64,000 nt of DNA from Evernia prunastri (Eukaryota; Ascomycota; Lecanoromycetes; Lecanorales; Parmeliaceae). Numbering within the stretch: the first letter of the stretch is position 1; the number at the start of each line of letters is the position of its first letter. The translations under genes and the position numbers were made by a program. The DNA is taken from contig NKYR01000030.1 in NCBI GenBank assembly GCA_003184365.1, forward strand, positions 1 to 64,000, given 5' to 3'. The notes under the pieces are model-generated. The model saw only the letters and a list, made by a program, of their open reading frames with translations, did not search any database and was not told the origin of the DNA. Positions 22,477-34,324 of this stretch are shown one piece after another.

Positions 22477-24416
22477 ATGCCAAAAATTATGAGAAAACCC
22501 TTACCACCTTATCTAAGAGGTCTTCCTCTCGCGGGACCCAGGGCGAGCATTCTCACAAAATGCATCCCAGTACTTGTCATGCTGCCTCCTCTAGTCCTCT
22601 CCATCATCTTACTCATATACCAAAACCACTTCATTCTCGGTCATGGCGCGGCCATATATCGAACAACCCTTCCACAGTATCAGCAGTGAAACAGGTTATA
22701 TCTGCGATAATGGGGACCCTACAAGCTTCCGCAGTGTTAACGGTGCTCTTCAACTTTCCTACACGCATACGACTAGCTACCAAGAATGTCAAGCTTGATA
22801 CTCTTGGATTGTCGAGTGCTCTGTCAGTACCTCGTATGGATTGGAGTTTACCAAAGAAGGATTGGCTACTGGCCTTCTTGGCGATAGGGATCAGCCACGG
22901 ACCCGCTGCGTTATGGGCCAGCGCTCTCACCCCCATACCAACCGAACACTCCCTACATCGTGGAAGCACATTGGTCCCAAGGTTTACCGGTATCCTAGAA
23001 AGTATTTGGGGAAACCATACTCACGGCGGATTCGACTTGAAAGGTTGCCATGTTCAAGTGTACAACGATTCACACGTGACCAATTGCCCAGTCCCATACT
23101 ATCAGAATGCTCTACTAAACACAGCGCGGGAGGCCACACCTCCAGATGATGCAAATCGGAATCATTCCAAGTTAGACAGTCCACAGTGGACCTATCGGGG
23201 GCGATCGTACGGTGCTGGGTCCTCCTTAGGACTCGGACCCATCAGCGAGATTCCCGAGAATTTTCAACTTACAGAGTACTCCTTTGAAGAGAATGGCTAT
23301 GTAGTAAGCGCAAAATGCGAACACCCCAGCCCTCATCTTGACCTCAAGCTGGAATCCAGGGTCCATCAAGCCGATCTTGGAGTATTTCGATTGCGAGGGT
23401 CTTTGCCAAACATGAATGGACAAGCCCGTGATCCAGTTATTAATTGGTGTCGTCCCAAGAGGTGTGAGCATCCTGATGACGTGCCAATGTTTGCATGGTA
23501 TGCCGAGAGTAATGATCAAAACCACCATAAGGTTGGCATTGCAGCCACTGTCCAGTATGCAAGCGACTTCGACAACACGCTATGCTCGCTCAATTTCGCA
23601 CCGACCAATTTCACGGTCCAAGCAAATGTCGCAAATCGGTCAATAATCGTCACGCGCCAAAATAATTCCACGACAGATTTCGACTCAAAGGGGCATCTTG
23701 CGGCTAGTGCTGTTCTAAGCCTAAGGTATCTCTCCAGGATGACTGCTTCTCTCTATCTATCGGTTCTGGGCGAGGCGATGCAGTATGCCGTGAATACCAC
23801 GCGGAATAGCGATAGCTTTCGTGACGAGGACCCAAGCAAAGCCGGACTCGCAGCCATCGAGGCTTCGTTCGAAGCCATTCTCGACGATATCCTCGGTATC
23901 TACGGAGGCAGCCATATTATCATAGCCAACTCCACAATCAGTACGCCGATTAAGGGACAATTCAAATCGTTCCGTATTGGAGATTCACACGCACATTACC
24001 TCACACTTCTCCTCAATCTGGTCATCCTTTCAGGCATCGCGATCGAAGCTACTAGGACCGGGTTCTGGGGCGATCTGCCAAGATACGATATCATGGATTT
24101 CAAAAGCACCGTCACCGCGGCGTCTTTCGGCGGTACTGCCATTTCCAAGAAGATCCAACAACAACAGAAGGATAACGAGCTGTGGGAGGCCGATTCCGGG
24201 GATCGAAAGCTGGGCAAGATCAGAGTATGCTTGATCCAAGGTGAATCTGAGGAGCCTAGGATAGTCCATCAGGGAGACTCAAACGCTCTGTTAACGGAGG
24301 ATGAGGCTGGCGGAGACGGCAGGGAGATGGATGATGAGACTGCTTCCTTGAAGGCGGGGCAATACAAAGGCGCCACTGTTGGATGGAGTCCGGTTGGATT
24401 GGACAATGACTTCTAG
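22477..24416 (+). pseudogene. Fungal multi-helix membrane protein of unknown function, with a frame break
   Basis: Frame 1 from the ATG at 22477 gives a cytoplasmic start and one membrane helix (CIPVLVMLPPLVLSIILLIY), then AAIYRTTLP, and stops at 22689. The rest of the family pattern continues without a gap in another frame from about 22675 (VKQVISAIMGTLQASAV, FNFPTRIRLA, SLPKKDWLLAFLAIG, AALWASALTPIP). A large loop with many N-glycosylation sites (NHT, NDS, NFT, NRS, NNST, NTT) follows, then a C-terminal helix (HYLTLLLNLVILSGIAIEA) and a charged tail. The pattern matches a fungal-specific family of surface proteins without assigned function. The overlap of the two frames at 22560-22689 needs a one- or two-base change; no intron fits. 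It is either a mutation or an assembly error. Confidence 0.6.
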
Positions 24417-25664
24417 GATGGCTATCGGTCAGAGACGGAGTGCGAGGGGATACCAAGGTGAATGTACTTGCCCAGCAGGTGGGATCTTGAAAGCGAATAC
24501 AAAAGATAGACAGTATCACTCCTAATCAGCTATATAATAATCCCACGTCAACCCACAACAACCATTGACTTCGCATAGAATTGGCTTCCTACGAACCATA
24601 AGAACATTTCGGAGATGATACGGTAGTTAGCAAAACCCTTGGCAGAAGCAACAACTCAAAGTCACTATCGACAAGCACTCTGACAAGGCTCTTCGGACGT
24701 GATTCTCGGTAACCGCAACGAGGCGTGTCGGTAAGCTTTCATTTGGTTGCATACACTGTGATACGTAACAGCTCTCCAGTCAAGTCCGGATAAGCTGAAA
24801 GGAGGCAGCAAACCTGGTCGAGGTTTCTCTGACATGGCGAGGGCCTTTCAGATGCCATTAAAGAGCTTCCGCCATCTTGGCCCTAATCAAGTGGTGTCGT
24901 TCGAGGAGCTCACGAACTGCGTTCTACTTGAGCTGTTGCTCTCGCAGTCACTCTTGCTGAAGCAAGACCAGAGTCAGGAATCAAAATGTGACTCAGCAAC
25001 CATACCTCTAGTCTTGAATCTGTAGGATGTTGCCCTTGGGCTAAGACTGATTTGACAATGCTTTGCATTTCGCTGGTCCAACGTCTCTAAAAAGATTCAT
25101 CAGATCCAAGAGGATATGTCTTCAAGGGACATAATACATAGTACACAGCCTTGTGCGATGAAAGCTGGTAAAGCGTTCAGCCTCTTGTGCTGATAGACAA
25201 GATGATCGAAGTCTGAAAGTGTTCTTTTTTTGTGAGTCGTTACGGTATTCAAGCCGGTCATTGAAGGGCTGGTAGCATTCTTGGCACAAGATTCCCCCAT
25301 GAACTAGGTCCATTCGAAGCCTTGCGCGATGGAATCATGATCAGAGCTGGATCGGAAAAGCTGAGTAGTAGACCGCAAGACATCAACTTCCGTTAAACAC
25401 CTTGACTTCCAAGTTGACTTCGGATTCAAAACGGTTTCACTACGGAACGTGCCGATCCCTAGAGTAACCGACTCAGAGTTGATTAGGTAATCGAACACCG
25501 CCAGAGCCGCAATGAAATTTGGGAAGCTCTCGGCGGTGTCGCGGAAGGACAATACGAACTTCAGTCTCATCCAAGTCAGTTATCGCTGGTGAAACCCACT
25601 TTTGAGTCACGTCAATGATTCCCTGCGGGGTCCTTTGGCGCTCAATCAACATGAAGAGGCCAAG
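24417..25664. other. Intergenic stretch upstream of the ArAE/FUSC gene
   Basis: Short frames only. Presumably contains the promoter of the downstream transporter gene in its right part. Confidence 0.5.
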
Positions 25665-28600
25665 ATGACCTCCAATATGAACGGAGGAAATGGTTCTCCA
25701 GTACACCCTCAGTCGTTCCGACCACCAAAGGCAAGTCAGCCGGTTACACTGAGCATGAGGCCTGCTGACACATTGATAGCGACAGTTGCGTCAAGCCACC
25801 CTTATCCTTCCCAAGACCGGTCGACGTGTGAAAAGAAATGTAACATTCGGACCCCCACCAGGTCTGGGAGGTGCCGGAGTCGATGGGTCAGCAGACGAGC
25901 AGTCTCCGGCACACCAGAGCCTAAAACACCACGGTTCGCCATCAGGAATATTCTCAAGCCTATCGGACGCTACAACAAATAGAATGAAGCAGGCATGGGC
26001 ATTTGCAAATTCCAAGACTGGCCGCGGCGTCTTCAAGTGCAGCATTGCGTACCTGATAGGGAGTATGGCAACTTTTGTGCCCCTCATCTCTGGACTTCTG
26101 GGGCAGCAAGATGGGAAGCATATGGTCGCAACGATCACGGTCTACTTCCATCCTGCCAGGTCGAAAGGGAGCATGATTGAAGCCATGTTATGTGCAGTAC
26201 TAGCTTTTGTCTACGCTGTCTTCATCTCTTTCTCCAGTATGGGTGTTTCAATTTTCTTTGGGAGGACGCTGGACATGCTTGTTCTCGGTCACATCTTCGT
26301 CCTGGTTGTGTTCTGTGGTGGTGGGCTGGGTTTTGTTGGATGGATCAAACAGCGGCTTGGGCATCCATTGGTCAACATCTCGTGCTCTTTGACCTCTCTC
26401 GCCATCATAACTGTCTTGACCAAGGAAGGCGCAGTCCAAGCCGCCGAATTCTCAGATGACAAAGTGACACAAGTGATGATAATGATATTGATGGGAGTCT
26501 TTGCGACAACGGCTGTGTCGTTCATCATCTGGCCGGTGTCTGCAAGGGAAGAGTTGAGAGGAGATCTCATCCAAGTGACGGACTCTTTCGGAGACTTGCT
26601 CGCCATGATCACCCGAGGTTTCCTTACTGGGTCAGAAGAAGAACTTCAACAGGACAGGTTCCGAGATGCCATGGACAAATACAAGAAAGTGTTTACGTCA
26701 CTGACCAAGAATCTAAAGGAAGCCAAATATGAACACTACCTTCTTGGCACTGAGAAGGAGTACCAGTTGGAGGCGAAATTGGTCAACTGCATACAGAGAC
26801 TGGCACAGAACATTGGTGGCTTGCGCAGTGCTGCGACCACGCAATTCCTTCTTATGGCACAGCCCAATGTGTCCGGACCAGTAACCCCAGCGAGCACAAT
26901 ATATACGCACACGCCGAAATTTGGGTATTTCACTTCCACCCTAAGCGGCTCAACATCTCCTTCGGAAGATCACGCTGTCCTGGCTGCGATTGATGAGACA
27001 CCCGAAGACGTATCTGTCGATGACAGTCTACCGACCCAACCTTTTCAAGAGGATGGAAGCATTCACAGCGTTATGTCTCCATCTGACATATTTGCAAGGT
27101 TCATTATTCAATTAGGCCCTTCTATGGTAAACATCTTATACTCTTATAATGAGTAACCATTGACGAATTTTTTTTCCAGAAATCACTTGCTGTAACATTG
27201 AGAAAAATTCTGGATGAACTTCCATTTTCTCCTGATGGTAGCATTGCCGTCAATGCTCATTTTAGGACGAGCTTGGATGATGCAATCGAGCTATACACAG
27301 ATTCGCGGGAGGAAGCCTTGAGTCAACTCTACAAGACGAAGGAGCTCACCCACCCACGTCCTGTCGAAATGGAAGCGGACTTCGAGGAGGTCGCTGCGAG
27401 TTGTGGCTATTTCAGTTTCTCTCTTCTGGACTTCGCCAATGAGATGAGGGTCTATCTAGAGATCTTGGATGATCTGAAACTGGAGATTGAGGAAAGACCG
27501 GATGGGAAGACGTGGAATTGGCTCAAAGTATGGCACAAGATCCGCGGATCTAAGCCAAAGCAGCAGCATGACGACCCCGGTAGGTAGCCCTGTGGATTAC
27601 CGCTCTCTGCCCTCATCATCTCATGTTACCCCTTAAAGTTATTCCTTCATATTTGTTTTATTCGATCGTCTTCTTTCCGCACGAGACTTCTTTTGGGTGC
27701 TCTTACCTTTCACAGACCCGCCTTCCATTGAGTCTATCCTTAAATGAAAGACCTCCCTTTTTCTTCAACCTTATGCTCAGGGTCGTCGACCTTCTCAGCT
27801 AACACATGGCAGAACGAGAAAGCCTCATAGCACAGAACGAAGAGAATGGGATTCCTGGAGACTTTCCCAGTTCAGCCGATAGGAAAGCTGCAGTTGAAGG
27901 GAAATCTTCGCGGGAAGGACAGAATTGGTCATATCGCTACCGGCTGTGGAGAGCATTGAGTGTTCTTCGACGAAACGATGTCAAATTCGCCATCAAAGTC
28001 GGCATTGGAGCAGCACTTTATGCCCTGCCATCATTCTTAGTTGCAAGTAGACCGTTCTACCAACACTGGCGTGGAGAATGGGGACTGCTTTCGTACATGC
28101 TGGTGTGTGCGATGACGATCGGCGCTTCTAATACAACAGGTTTCGCTCGATTCTTCGGTACATGCATTGGAGCCGTTTGCGCCATCGTATCTTGGATCGC
28201 TTCGCGAGGAAACGCAGTCCTGTTGGCATTTTTTGGCTGGCTCATGGCACTCTGGACAGCCTATATCATTGTTGCTCAGGGCAAAGGACCTATGGGTCGC
28301 TTTATCATGCTAACATACAATCTCTCAGCTCTCTACGCATACTCTTTGTCAGTGCAAGAGGTTGACGGCGATGATGATGAAGGAGGTGTCACGCCTGTCA
28401 TCACTGAGATTGCTCTTCATCGGGTCGTTGCAGTCCTCTCAGGGTACGTCCTTCGATGTCTCCAACACTGCTCTTTACTGACGACTACATGCAGATGTCT
28501 TTGGGGACTGGTAGTGACGCGCCTTGTCTGGCCTATCAGCGCTCGGGAGAAATTCAAAGATGGTCTCAGCATCTTATGGCTCCGCATGGGTCTCGTTTGG

Positions 28601-29300
28601 AAACGCGACCCGCTCGCGATGCTTACGGAGGGAGCAAGTCCGAATCCCTACATGGACCTTCGAGAGGAGTTCGACCTCCAACGCTTTCTATTGCAGCTCG
28701 AGAACTTGAAGAGCTCGGCTGCTTCAGAAGTTGACCTTCGAGGACCATTCCCCGATGCCGCCTACTCCCGAATTCTGAAGGGTACAAGTGCTATGCTAGA
28801 CGCCTTCCACGCGATGAATGTCATGATCATGAAGAATCCCAAAGCAACCAAAGCGGAAGCGGAGATGTTGGAGCATACAGAAAAGGAAAGGACATATCTA
28901 AGCACGAGAATAAGTCATCTCCTTCAAGGTAATTCAAAGCGCTTATCAATAAAGCCTGCTATTCCTAATGTATCCGCAGTGCTTGCATCGTCGATGAAGC
29001 TCGAGTATCCATTGAACGAGGCTTTGCCCAACACAGACAATGCGCGAGACAGATTGCTAGCCAAGATCTTTCGCTTCCGCAAAGAGGAGAAAGACGCGTC
29101 TGGCGTGACGGACCAGGATTTCGAGCTACTCTATGCTTACGGTAGGTTCATGATAATATCCAGAGATCGACCCTCCTGCCTGTGCTGACCCTCCTCTAGC
29201 ACTGGTCACGGGCCAACTCTCAAAGGAAATCACCAACGTGGGCAAGGAAGTTGAGAAGCTCTTCGGTGTCCTCGATGAGGAGTTGCTGCAGCTGCAATAA
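25665..29300 (+). CDS. ArAE_2/FUSC family membrane transporter
   Basis: Seven exons: 25665-25730, 25780-27126, 27180-27579, 27813-28443, 28495-28928, 28980-29141, 29200-29300, giving 1046 residues with all phases consistent. The N-terminal module (about residues 85-280, from GRGVFKCSIAYLIG) matches the ER-transporter-like ArAE_2_N domain with six helices. The second module (about 660-800: FAIKVGIGAALYALPSFL, HWRGEWGLLSYMLV, GKGPMGRFIMLTYNLSALYAYS, VWPISAREKFKDGLS) is FUSC-like, and the end (KLEYPLNEALPNT, YALVTGQLSKEI) is the DUF2421/ArAE_2 region. Both modules carry the same WP(V/I)SARE motif after their helices, showing their common ancestry. Related proteins are linked to aromatic acid efflux and drug tolerance, including brefeldin A sensitivity in yeast; substrate unknown. 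Intron 1 is GC-AG (AAG|GCAAGT). The 233-bp intron before exon 4 is the weakest; a second gene starting at 27806 is the alternative. Confidence 0.85.
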
Positions 29301-29832
29301 TGGCAGTCCCAACATTCTCGTACGCAATAAAATGAATTACTGTGGCCCCAAATGAAACACGCGGCTGTTTCTATTCGTTCAAGGTCTCGCTCTCCATCAA
29401 TTTTCACCCTCGCCGCGGCTCCCTGTCCTAGTCTCCATCTTCCTCCTCTTCCAACAATCACACCACTCCTCTCCTTAACCTCCCCACCATCACCCTTCCC
29501 AAATCAAATAAGAAGCCCTCGCATCCAAACCGGCCACCAACCCTACCCGCTTTTTCTCTCTCTTTCTCTCCCTCTTTCTTCTTCACTCCCCCTCTTTCTC
29601 TCTCTCTCCTCTTTTCTCTCCCCCTCTCTCTCTCTCACTATCTCACTATCTCCCTCTCTTTCACCCTTCTCACAACATAAAAACATTTCTTCTTTCCCCT
29701 TGCACTTCTCCTTCTCCCCAACTCTCAGCCTCTAGCATCTCTTCCCAGTCCACTCAAACCCACCCATCTTCTCACAACATCCACATCCACTTAAACCCAC
29801 GTACTCACTCAAATCTCCTCGCTCATAACATC

Positions 29833-29833
<1 letters not shown>

Positions 29834-29881
<48 letters not shown>
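29834..29881 (+). repeat. Tandem hexamer (ACCCTC)8
   Basis: Eight perfect copies, followed after two imperfect units by two more. The minus strand reads (GAGGGT)n, with four or more G3 runs, so G-quadruplex formation is plausible. It differs from the usual fungal telomere unit TTAGGG at one base per unit. Confidence 0.9.
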
Positions 29882-29883
<2 letters not shown>

Positions 29884-29962
29884 CTTCATCCGCACCCTCA
29901 CCCTCCGCCCCTCCTCATCCTCATCCACAAAGAAAGACAAAAACGCAACGTCAAAACCATAC

Positions 29963-30076
29963 AATGCCCAATCCACGCAGTGCAGCGGAGCAATTAGCGC
30001 AAGTCAAAACGTCCAGACGAAATCGTCGGTGGTTGGGATTGAGGTTTGGTAACGTGCTGTGGTGTAGAGTAGAGTA
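29963..30076 (+). CDS. Possible small protein or first exon
   Basis: An ATG in good context (accatacaATGCCC) after a long pyrimidine-rich leader, as in many fungal 5' UTRs. It opens a 37-codon frame with basic, ordered-looking start (MPNPRSAAEQLAQVKTSRRN). A GTAACG donor lies after about 29 codons, so this may be exon 1 of a longer gene, but no downstream exon was recognised before the neighbouring gene. Weak. Confidence 0.25.
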
Positions 30077-31097
30077 GGGAGTGGATGAGGCTGAGAAGCG
30101 AGGGGCTGAGGCGCTGGGAGTGAGTGGGGGTTGAGTGAGGATGGGGTTGAGGGGATGGGAGTGATAGGAGTGGGGACGGAGTGAAAGGTTGGGGGGAGGA
30201 GAGAAGGGGGTTTGAGTGATTGCGTAACTGAGCGAGGATTATTGGTTGGAAGAAGTGAGGAGTGGGGAATGTGAGCATAAGAGTTAAAAAAAAGGGACGT
30301 GAAAGGGAGAGAGGAAAACGGAGCGCGATAAGAGAGGGGAACGGATGTCCGGACAGAGTTCTGGGCTCGTAGGGCGCTGGGAAAGGGAGGGAAGGAGGAA
30401 GTAGGGAAGGAAAGGCAGAAACGAGGGAGAAGCCAAAAAGAGCACGAAAGGTTATATGGAACAGCTCGTGGATAAACTCTCTACTCTCAAACCCAGGGGG
30501 GGGGGGATTTCAAGGCCGTATTCTATACACTATATACCATACGAGGGGATGAGCGTATGGTTAGATCTAGATAGCGAGTAGGAATCTAGAATCATGCTCG
30601 TGCTCGTGATGTAACAACCTACTGCTCAGCAACTAAATCTGCCGTCAACTAACGCAGCTATCACTCTGCTTTCCATTCCACCAGGCCAACAACGCGTTTC
30701 TCAATAAGCACGCACGGCATATCGTTGGTGTTAGCAGATACTTTTGTATCAATGCAGACAAGACAGAGACAGAGACTGTCTGATCGATGGCCTGGATGGA
30801 TGAAAAGGAAGGAAGGGCGCGGTTGGGGGGTCTCTCGGTAGGGAGCTACGGATTCCAAGATTCGAGTGTTTAATTCATTGATGTATTTTTTTTTCATATT
30901 TGCTTGAATAAATGGTCTAAGAGAAAAGCATGCATGTTCATAATCATCATCAGCTCCGATCTTCTGACTCTGTGTCGTCTTGTCTCGTGTCGCCTCGTCT
31001 CGTTTCGTCTCGAGCCGAAAGGGTAAGGATAGGAAATGGAAGGAAAGATAAGGAAAAGAAGGAAAAGGATCGTGCCGAGATCATCACTCATAAGAAA

Positions 31098-34000
31098 TCA
31101 TCGCCTGCGCCGCCGTCTATCCCTGTCCCTGTCCCTGTCCCTGTCTTCATCATCACTTCCGCCACCTAATCCAAAATTCTGTAACAACTTGCCCACGGCT
31201 CCGCTGCCGCCAAGTAGTTCCCCGATATGAGCCATTGGATCATCGTCTTGCTGAGGTAAAGGCCGACCGCGCTCATCGAATCGCTCCGGTAGGTCGACAG
31301 TCGAGTCCGACTCAGCTGGAGAAGAAGATCCGGGCCGGTCATCGCTAGACGAGCGACGGTGACGACGATGATCAGAACGAGGCTTGTCTTTGCGGGAAGA
31401 AGTGCCATCCTCGCTATCATAGCCGTCGTGTTGAGAATGCTTAGAGGAGCTGCCACGCTGACGACGCTTGCGGATTTCCTTTGGGGAACTGGGACCTGAT
31501 GAAGGAGTGTCGAGAGCGAATTGGACAGTTTTGGTTTTGGGGGGTGGTTGTGAAGATGCCCTACGTTGAAGACCAGGGCGGGACGGGGACTGGGCGCGGG
31601 GCGTGTTTACACCTGTAGTTCAACTCTGTCAGCGGACTGTTCTCAAGAATTCTTTTGTCAGACGCATAATGATGGTCACCCACCCTCCCCTGGAAAATTG
31701 TTGGGTTCGAAGTAGAAGGGTGCACCATTGGAATCATATAAAGGGGCAGCGTTGTTGAGTAAAGAAAGGGCATCGTTGTTGGGATTCAAAGGGACATCTT
31801 CATTGGCAGTATTGCGAAACATTTCAGCACTCACATTCTCATCAGCCCTCCTGGGTTCCCGAGTTTGCGGAGGGTATACGGCCCCTCCTGGGGGAGGAGA
31901 ATAGGCATCGGGCGCCGGAGGTGTGTAGCCTGGTTGTGGTGGGTAATTGTAGTCAGGATGGAGCTGTCCAGCAGGAGCAGGCGTGACATCAGGGTACCCT
32001 TGGCCGGGTGGAGGATAATAAGGAGTCTGTTGTCCCTCGATAGGATAACCAGCAGGCTGTGGGCTGTTTGGCTGATATTGCTGCTGAGCATACGGATTTT
32101 GGCCGTACGATGCCTGCTCAGCTGCTTCCTGTCCTGCAAACCGGTCAGCAGATTAGATATTGGAGCCGCCAATTTCATACTCACGTCTGCGTTCTTCCTT
32201 CTTTTCCCTCTTACGTTGCTTCCTCCTTTCATGTTCAGAAGCAGCCAAACCTGCTGCTCCGGCCGCAAGAGCTGCGGTGGTTGCACCTTTGCTACGGCTC
32301 CGGCTCCGGCTCCCACTCTTATGACGACGATGTCTCCTCCTTCGGCGACCATCATCTGATTCAGAAGAGACGCTTCGTTGCCTCTGGCCTCTATCCATAT
32401 CTCTTTGAGCTTGAGCTCCATAAGCTGCACCTGCAGCTGCCGCAGGAACCATAGCGTCTTCATTATTGTGGTAACCTTGCTGACTTGCTGGTCGGTTGTA
32501 GAAGTCTGGGACTCCACCTTGATTGTAAACCGGGTCTTGTCCATACTCGATTAAGCCGGGGTCAGGACCATCACGAGAACCTTCGTAACCCTGTGATCTG
32601 GATCTGGATCTTGCCAACCGCCGGGCAGCACGTTCTTCACGTCGGGCTTCTTTCTCTTCTTTCTCTTTCTTGCCAGCTTGGTTTTTTTCGTACAAGCCTG
32701 CAATTGCAGCGGAACCTAGAGCAGTGGCAGCAATCGGTAGACCTTGGCGAATTCTACTCTTGGAGCGTTCCCTTTTTCCACCCCCGCGCGACTTGCTCCT
32801 AGCTCTCTCTACAAGCCCAGCAACGGCAGCACCGGCCAAGCCAGCTTGGGCGATCTTTTTGTTCCTGTGAGAAGGATTTCGAGCATCATCCGCGTCCTCT
32901 GGGGCAGGGAGAGCGCCAACAGAGTTCCTGCGAGTCCTTGAGCGGCTGCGGCGATCTTGAGCTTCGTTCTTTTTGGAATTTCTGTTTGCATAGCCAACAG
33001 CTGCAGCAACGGCGGCGGCTCCAAGGCCCAGACCTGCAAGATTTCTAACGCGATGGTTTGATTCACTTCGACTTCGTTCTTTGCCGCGAGACTTATCGCG
33101 CTTGTGCTTACGCCGCCCTTCACGATCGCGGTCACGGTCACGGTCACGGTCACGGTCACGGTCACGGTCACGGTCAGGGGATCCGCGATCTCGGGAACCA
33201 CGGCGGCTTTTGCTTCGATAATGGCTTCGGGCTCGTGTCACAGCTTCCGCGCCAATGGCGCCCAAGGCTGCCGCTCCAACATCCCTACCTACACGGCTAC
33301 CGCGGCCGCCTTCATCGTCCCCTTTCTTCTTGCGGTGATGGCGCAGTAGCTCAGCAGCTCCAAGACCAACTGCAGCACCCTCAGCAAGATGCCGTCGGTG
33401 ACGAGGTTCATCATCGCTATATTCCTCTCGCGTCTCTCTCTTGATGTATTCATAGCTTGAATCACTGTCGTAGCCACCTCGACGTTCACGGCCATATTGA
33501 GAGATGGAATCGCCAGGGCTGACCTCTCTTTCTCTGTCACGGCGACGATGACTCGATTCGTATTCCTCGTCATCACGATCACGGCCATCGACGCGGCGTG
33601 TTCTGCGTTCATAATAGTAATCTTCCTCTTCGTCTTCTTCGGGCTCTGGCTTTGGCTTCGGGCGGCGTGCGATTTGGCGGTCTGGGACTTCCGAGCGATG
33701 GCTTTCGGAGCGGTGTCCGACTTCCGAGCGTACCTCAGAGCGCTTGATGAGCTCAAAGTCGTCTTGGGGTGGTGGTGGTGACACGACGACGGGTGGTCGT
33801 GGTGTTTCTTGGATGATGATCTGTTGCGGCTCTTGGCGAATGATGATAGGCTGAGGGGCCTCTTGCCGTGGATAGTAGTCTACAGTCCTGACGTATCTTT
33901 CTAGATCGTCGCGACGAGGCGCTATCCGATCAATCTCTCGATCATATCGATATTCGGTTTCGTAGCGGCGGGGTTCCGGCTCCGGTTCGCGTTCTCGCTC

Positions 34001-34324
34001 GATGCGAATCTCCCGACGCTCAACGATAGGCTCAGGTTCTGGGGTTCTCTCTCTGACTCGAATCTCACGGCGCTCCACGATAGGCTCCGGTTCCGGGGTT
34101 CTCTCTCGGCGGACGATGCGGGTCTCCCCGTAGGTGCGCTCGCGAGGGGCCAAGAAGGTAGGTGTACGGTCTTCCTCTTCATCCTGGTTTGACACGCGAT
34201 ACACCTTGCGAGTGATGTAGCCTTCGTTGTTACTGCGGGGTGCTGTTGAACGGGCTACAGTCGATTCAGCACCATCACGTTCTCGGTAGACAACCCTAGT
34301 CGTGTCGCCACCGTACCGAGACAT
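31098..34324 (-). CDS. DUF3824 family protein, Arg/Asp/Ser-rich
   Basis: Three exons, 34324-32185, 32133-31684 and 31612-31098, give 1034 residues. The N-terminal third is highly charged with duplicated segments (two copies of RERTPEPEPIVERREIR at about residues 73-110). The middle has several Gly/Ala-rich short helices that recur with the same pattern (GAAVGLGAAELL, DVGAAALGAIGAEA, LAGLGLGAAAVAAAVG, AGLAGAAVAGLVERARSKS), each followed by a basic Arg/Ser stretch; this repeated unit defines DUF3824. The C-terminal third is Pro/Gln/Tyr-rich, then Ser-rich, ending in a run of Arg-Asp and six Arg. Function is unknown; RS/RD-like stretches suggest RNA or nuclear association, while the hydrophobic units suggest membrane contact, so localisation is open. 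The second intron uses a GTGGGT donor. Confidence 0.8.
33129..33176 (-). repeat. Coding microsatellite (CGGTCA)8 encoding Arg-Asp repeats
   Basis: Eight perfect hexamers within the DUF3824 gene; on the coding strand they encode alternating Asp and Arg. Length change would alter the protein by whole dipeptides without breaking frame. A separate CCCTGT hexamer near 31117-31140 encodes the C-terminal Arg-Asp run in the same gene. Confidence 0.9.

Larger units (their letters stand above)
29301..31097. other. Convergent intergenic region with pyrimidine/purine strand switch
   Basis: Between two convergent genes. From about 29440 to 29960 the plus strand is almost all C and T; from about 30050 to 30430 it is almost all G and A. 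The change falls around a small frame at 29963. A G9-11 run lies near 30497. No long gene is found; the Pro/Ser/Leu frames on both strands are low-complexity translations of the tracts. Confidence 0.55.

Noticed and set aside
27806..29300. Separate second transporter gene starting at the ATG at 27806
   Set aside because: Phase, the CTAAC branch site and the usual two-module layout of the family favour one gene; it remains possible if the 233-bp intron is not spliced.
29352..29735. Pro/Ser/Leu-rich frame of 127 codons
   Set aside because: It is a direct translation of the C/T tract, with no family features.
29834..29881. Interstitial telomere repeat
   Set aside because: The unit is ACCCTC (GAGGGT), not the standard TTAGGG, and it lies between ordinary core genes.
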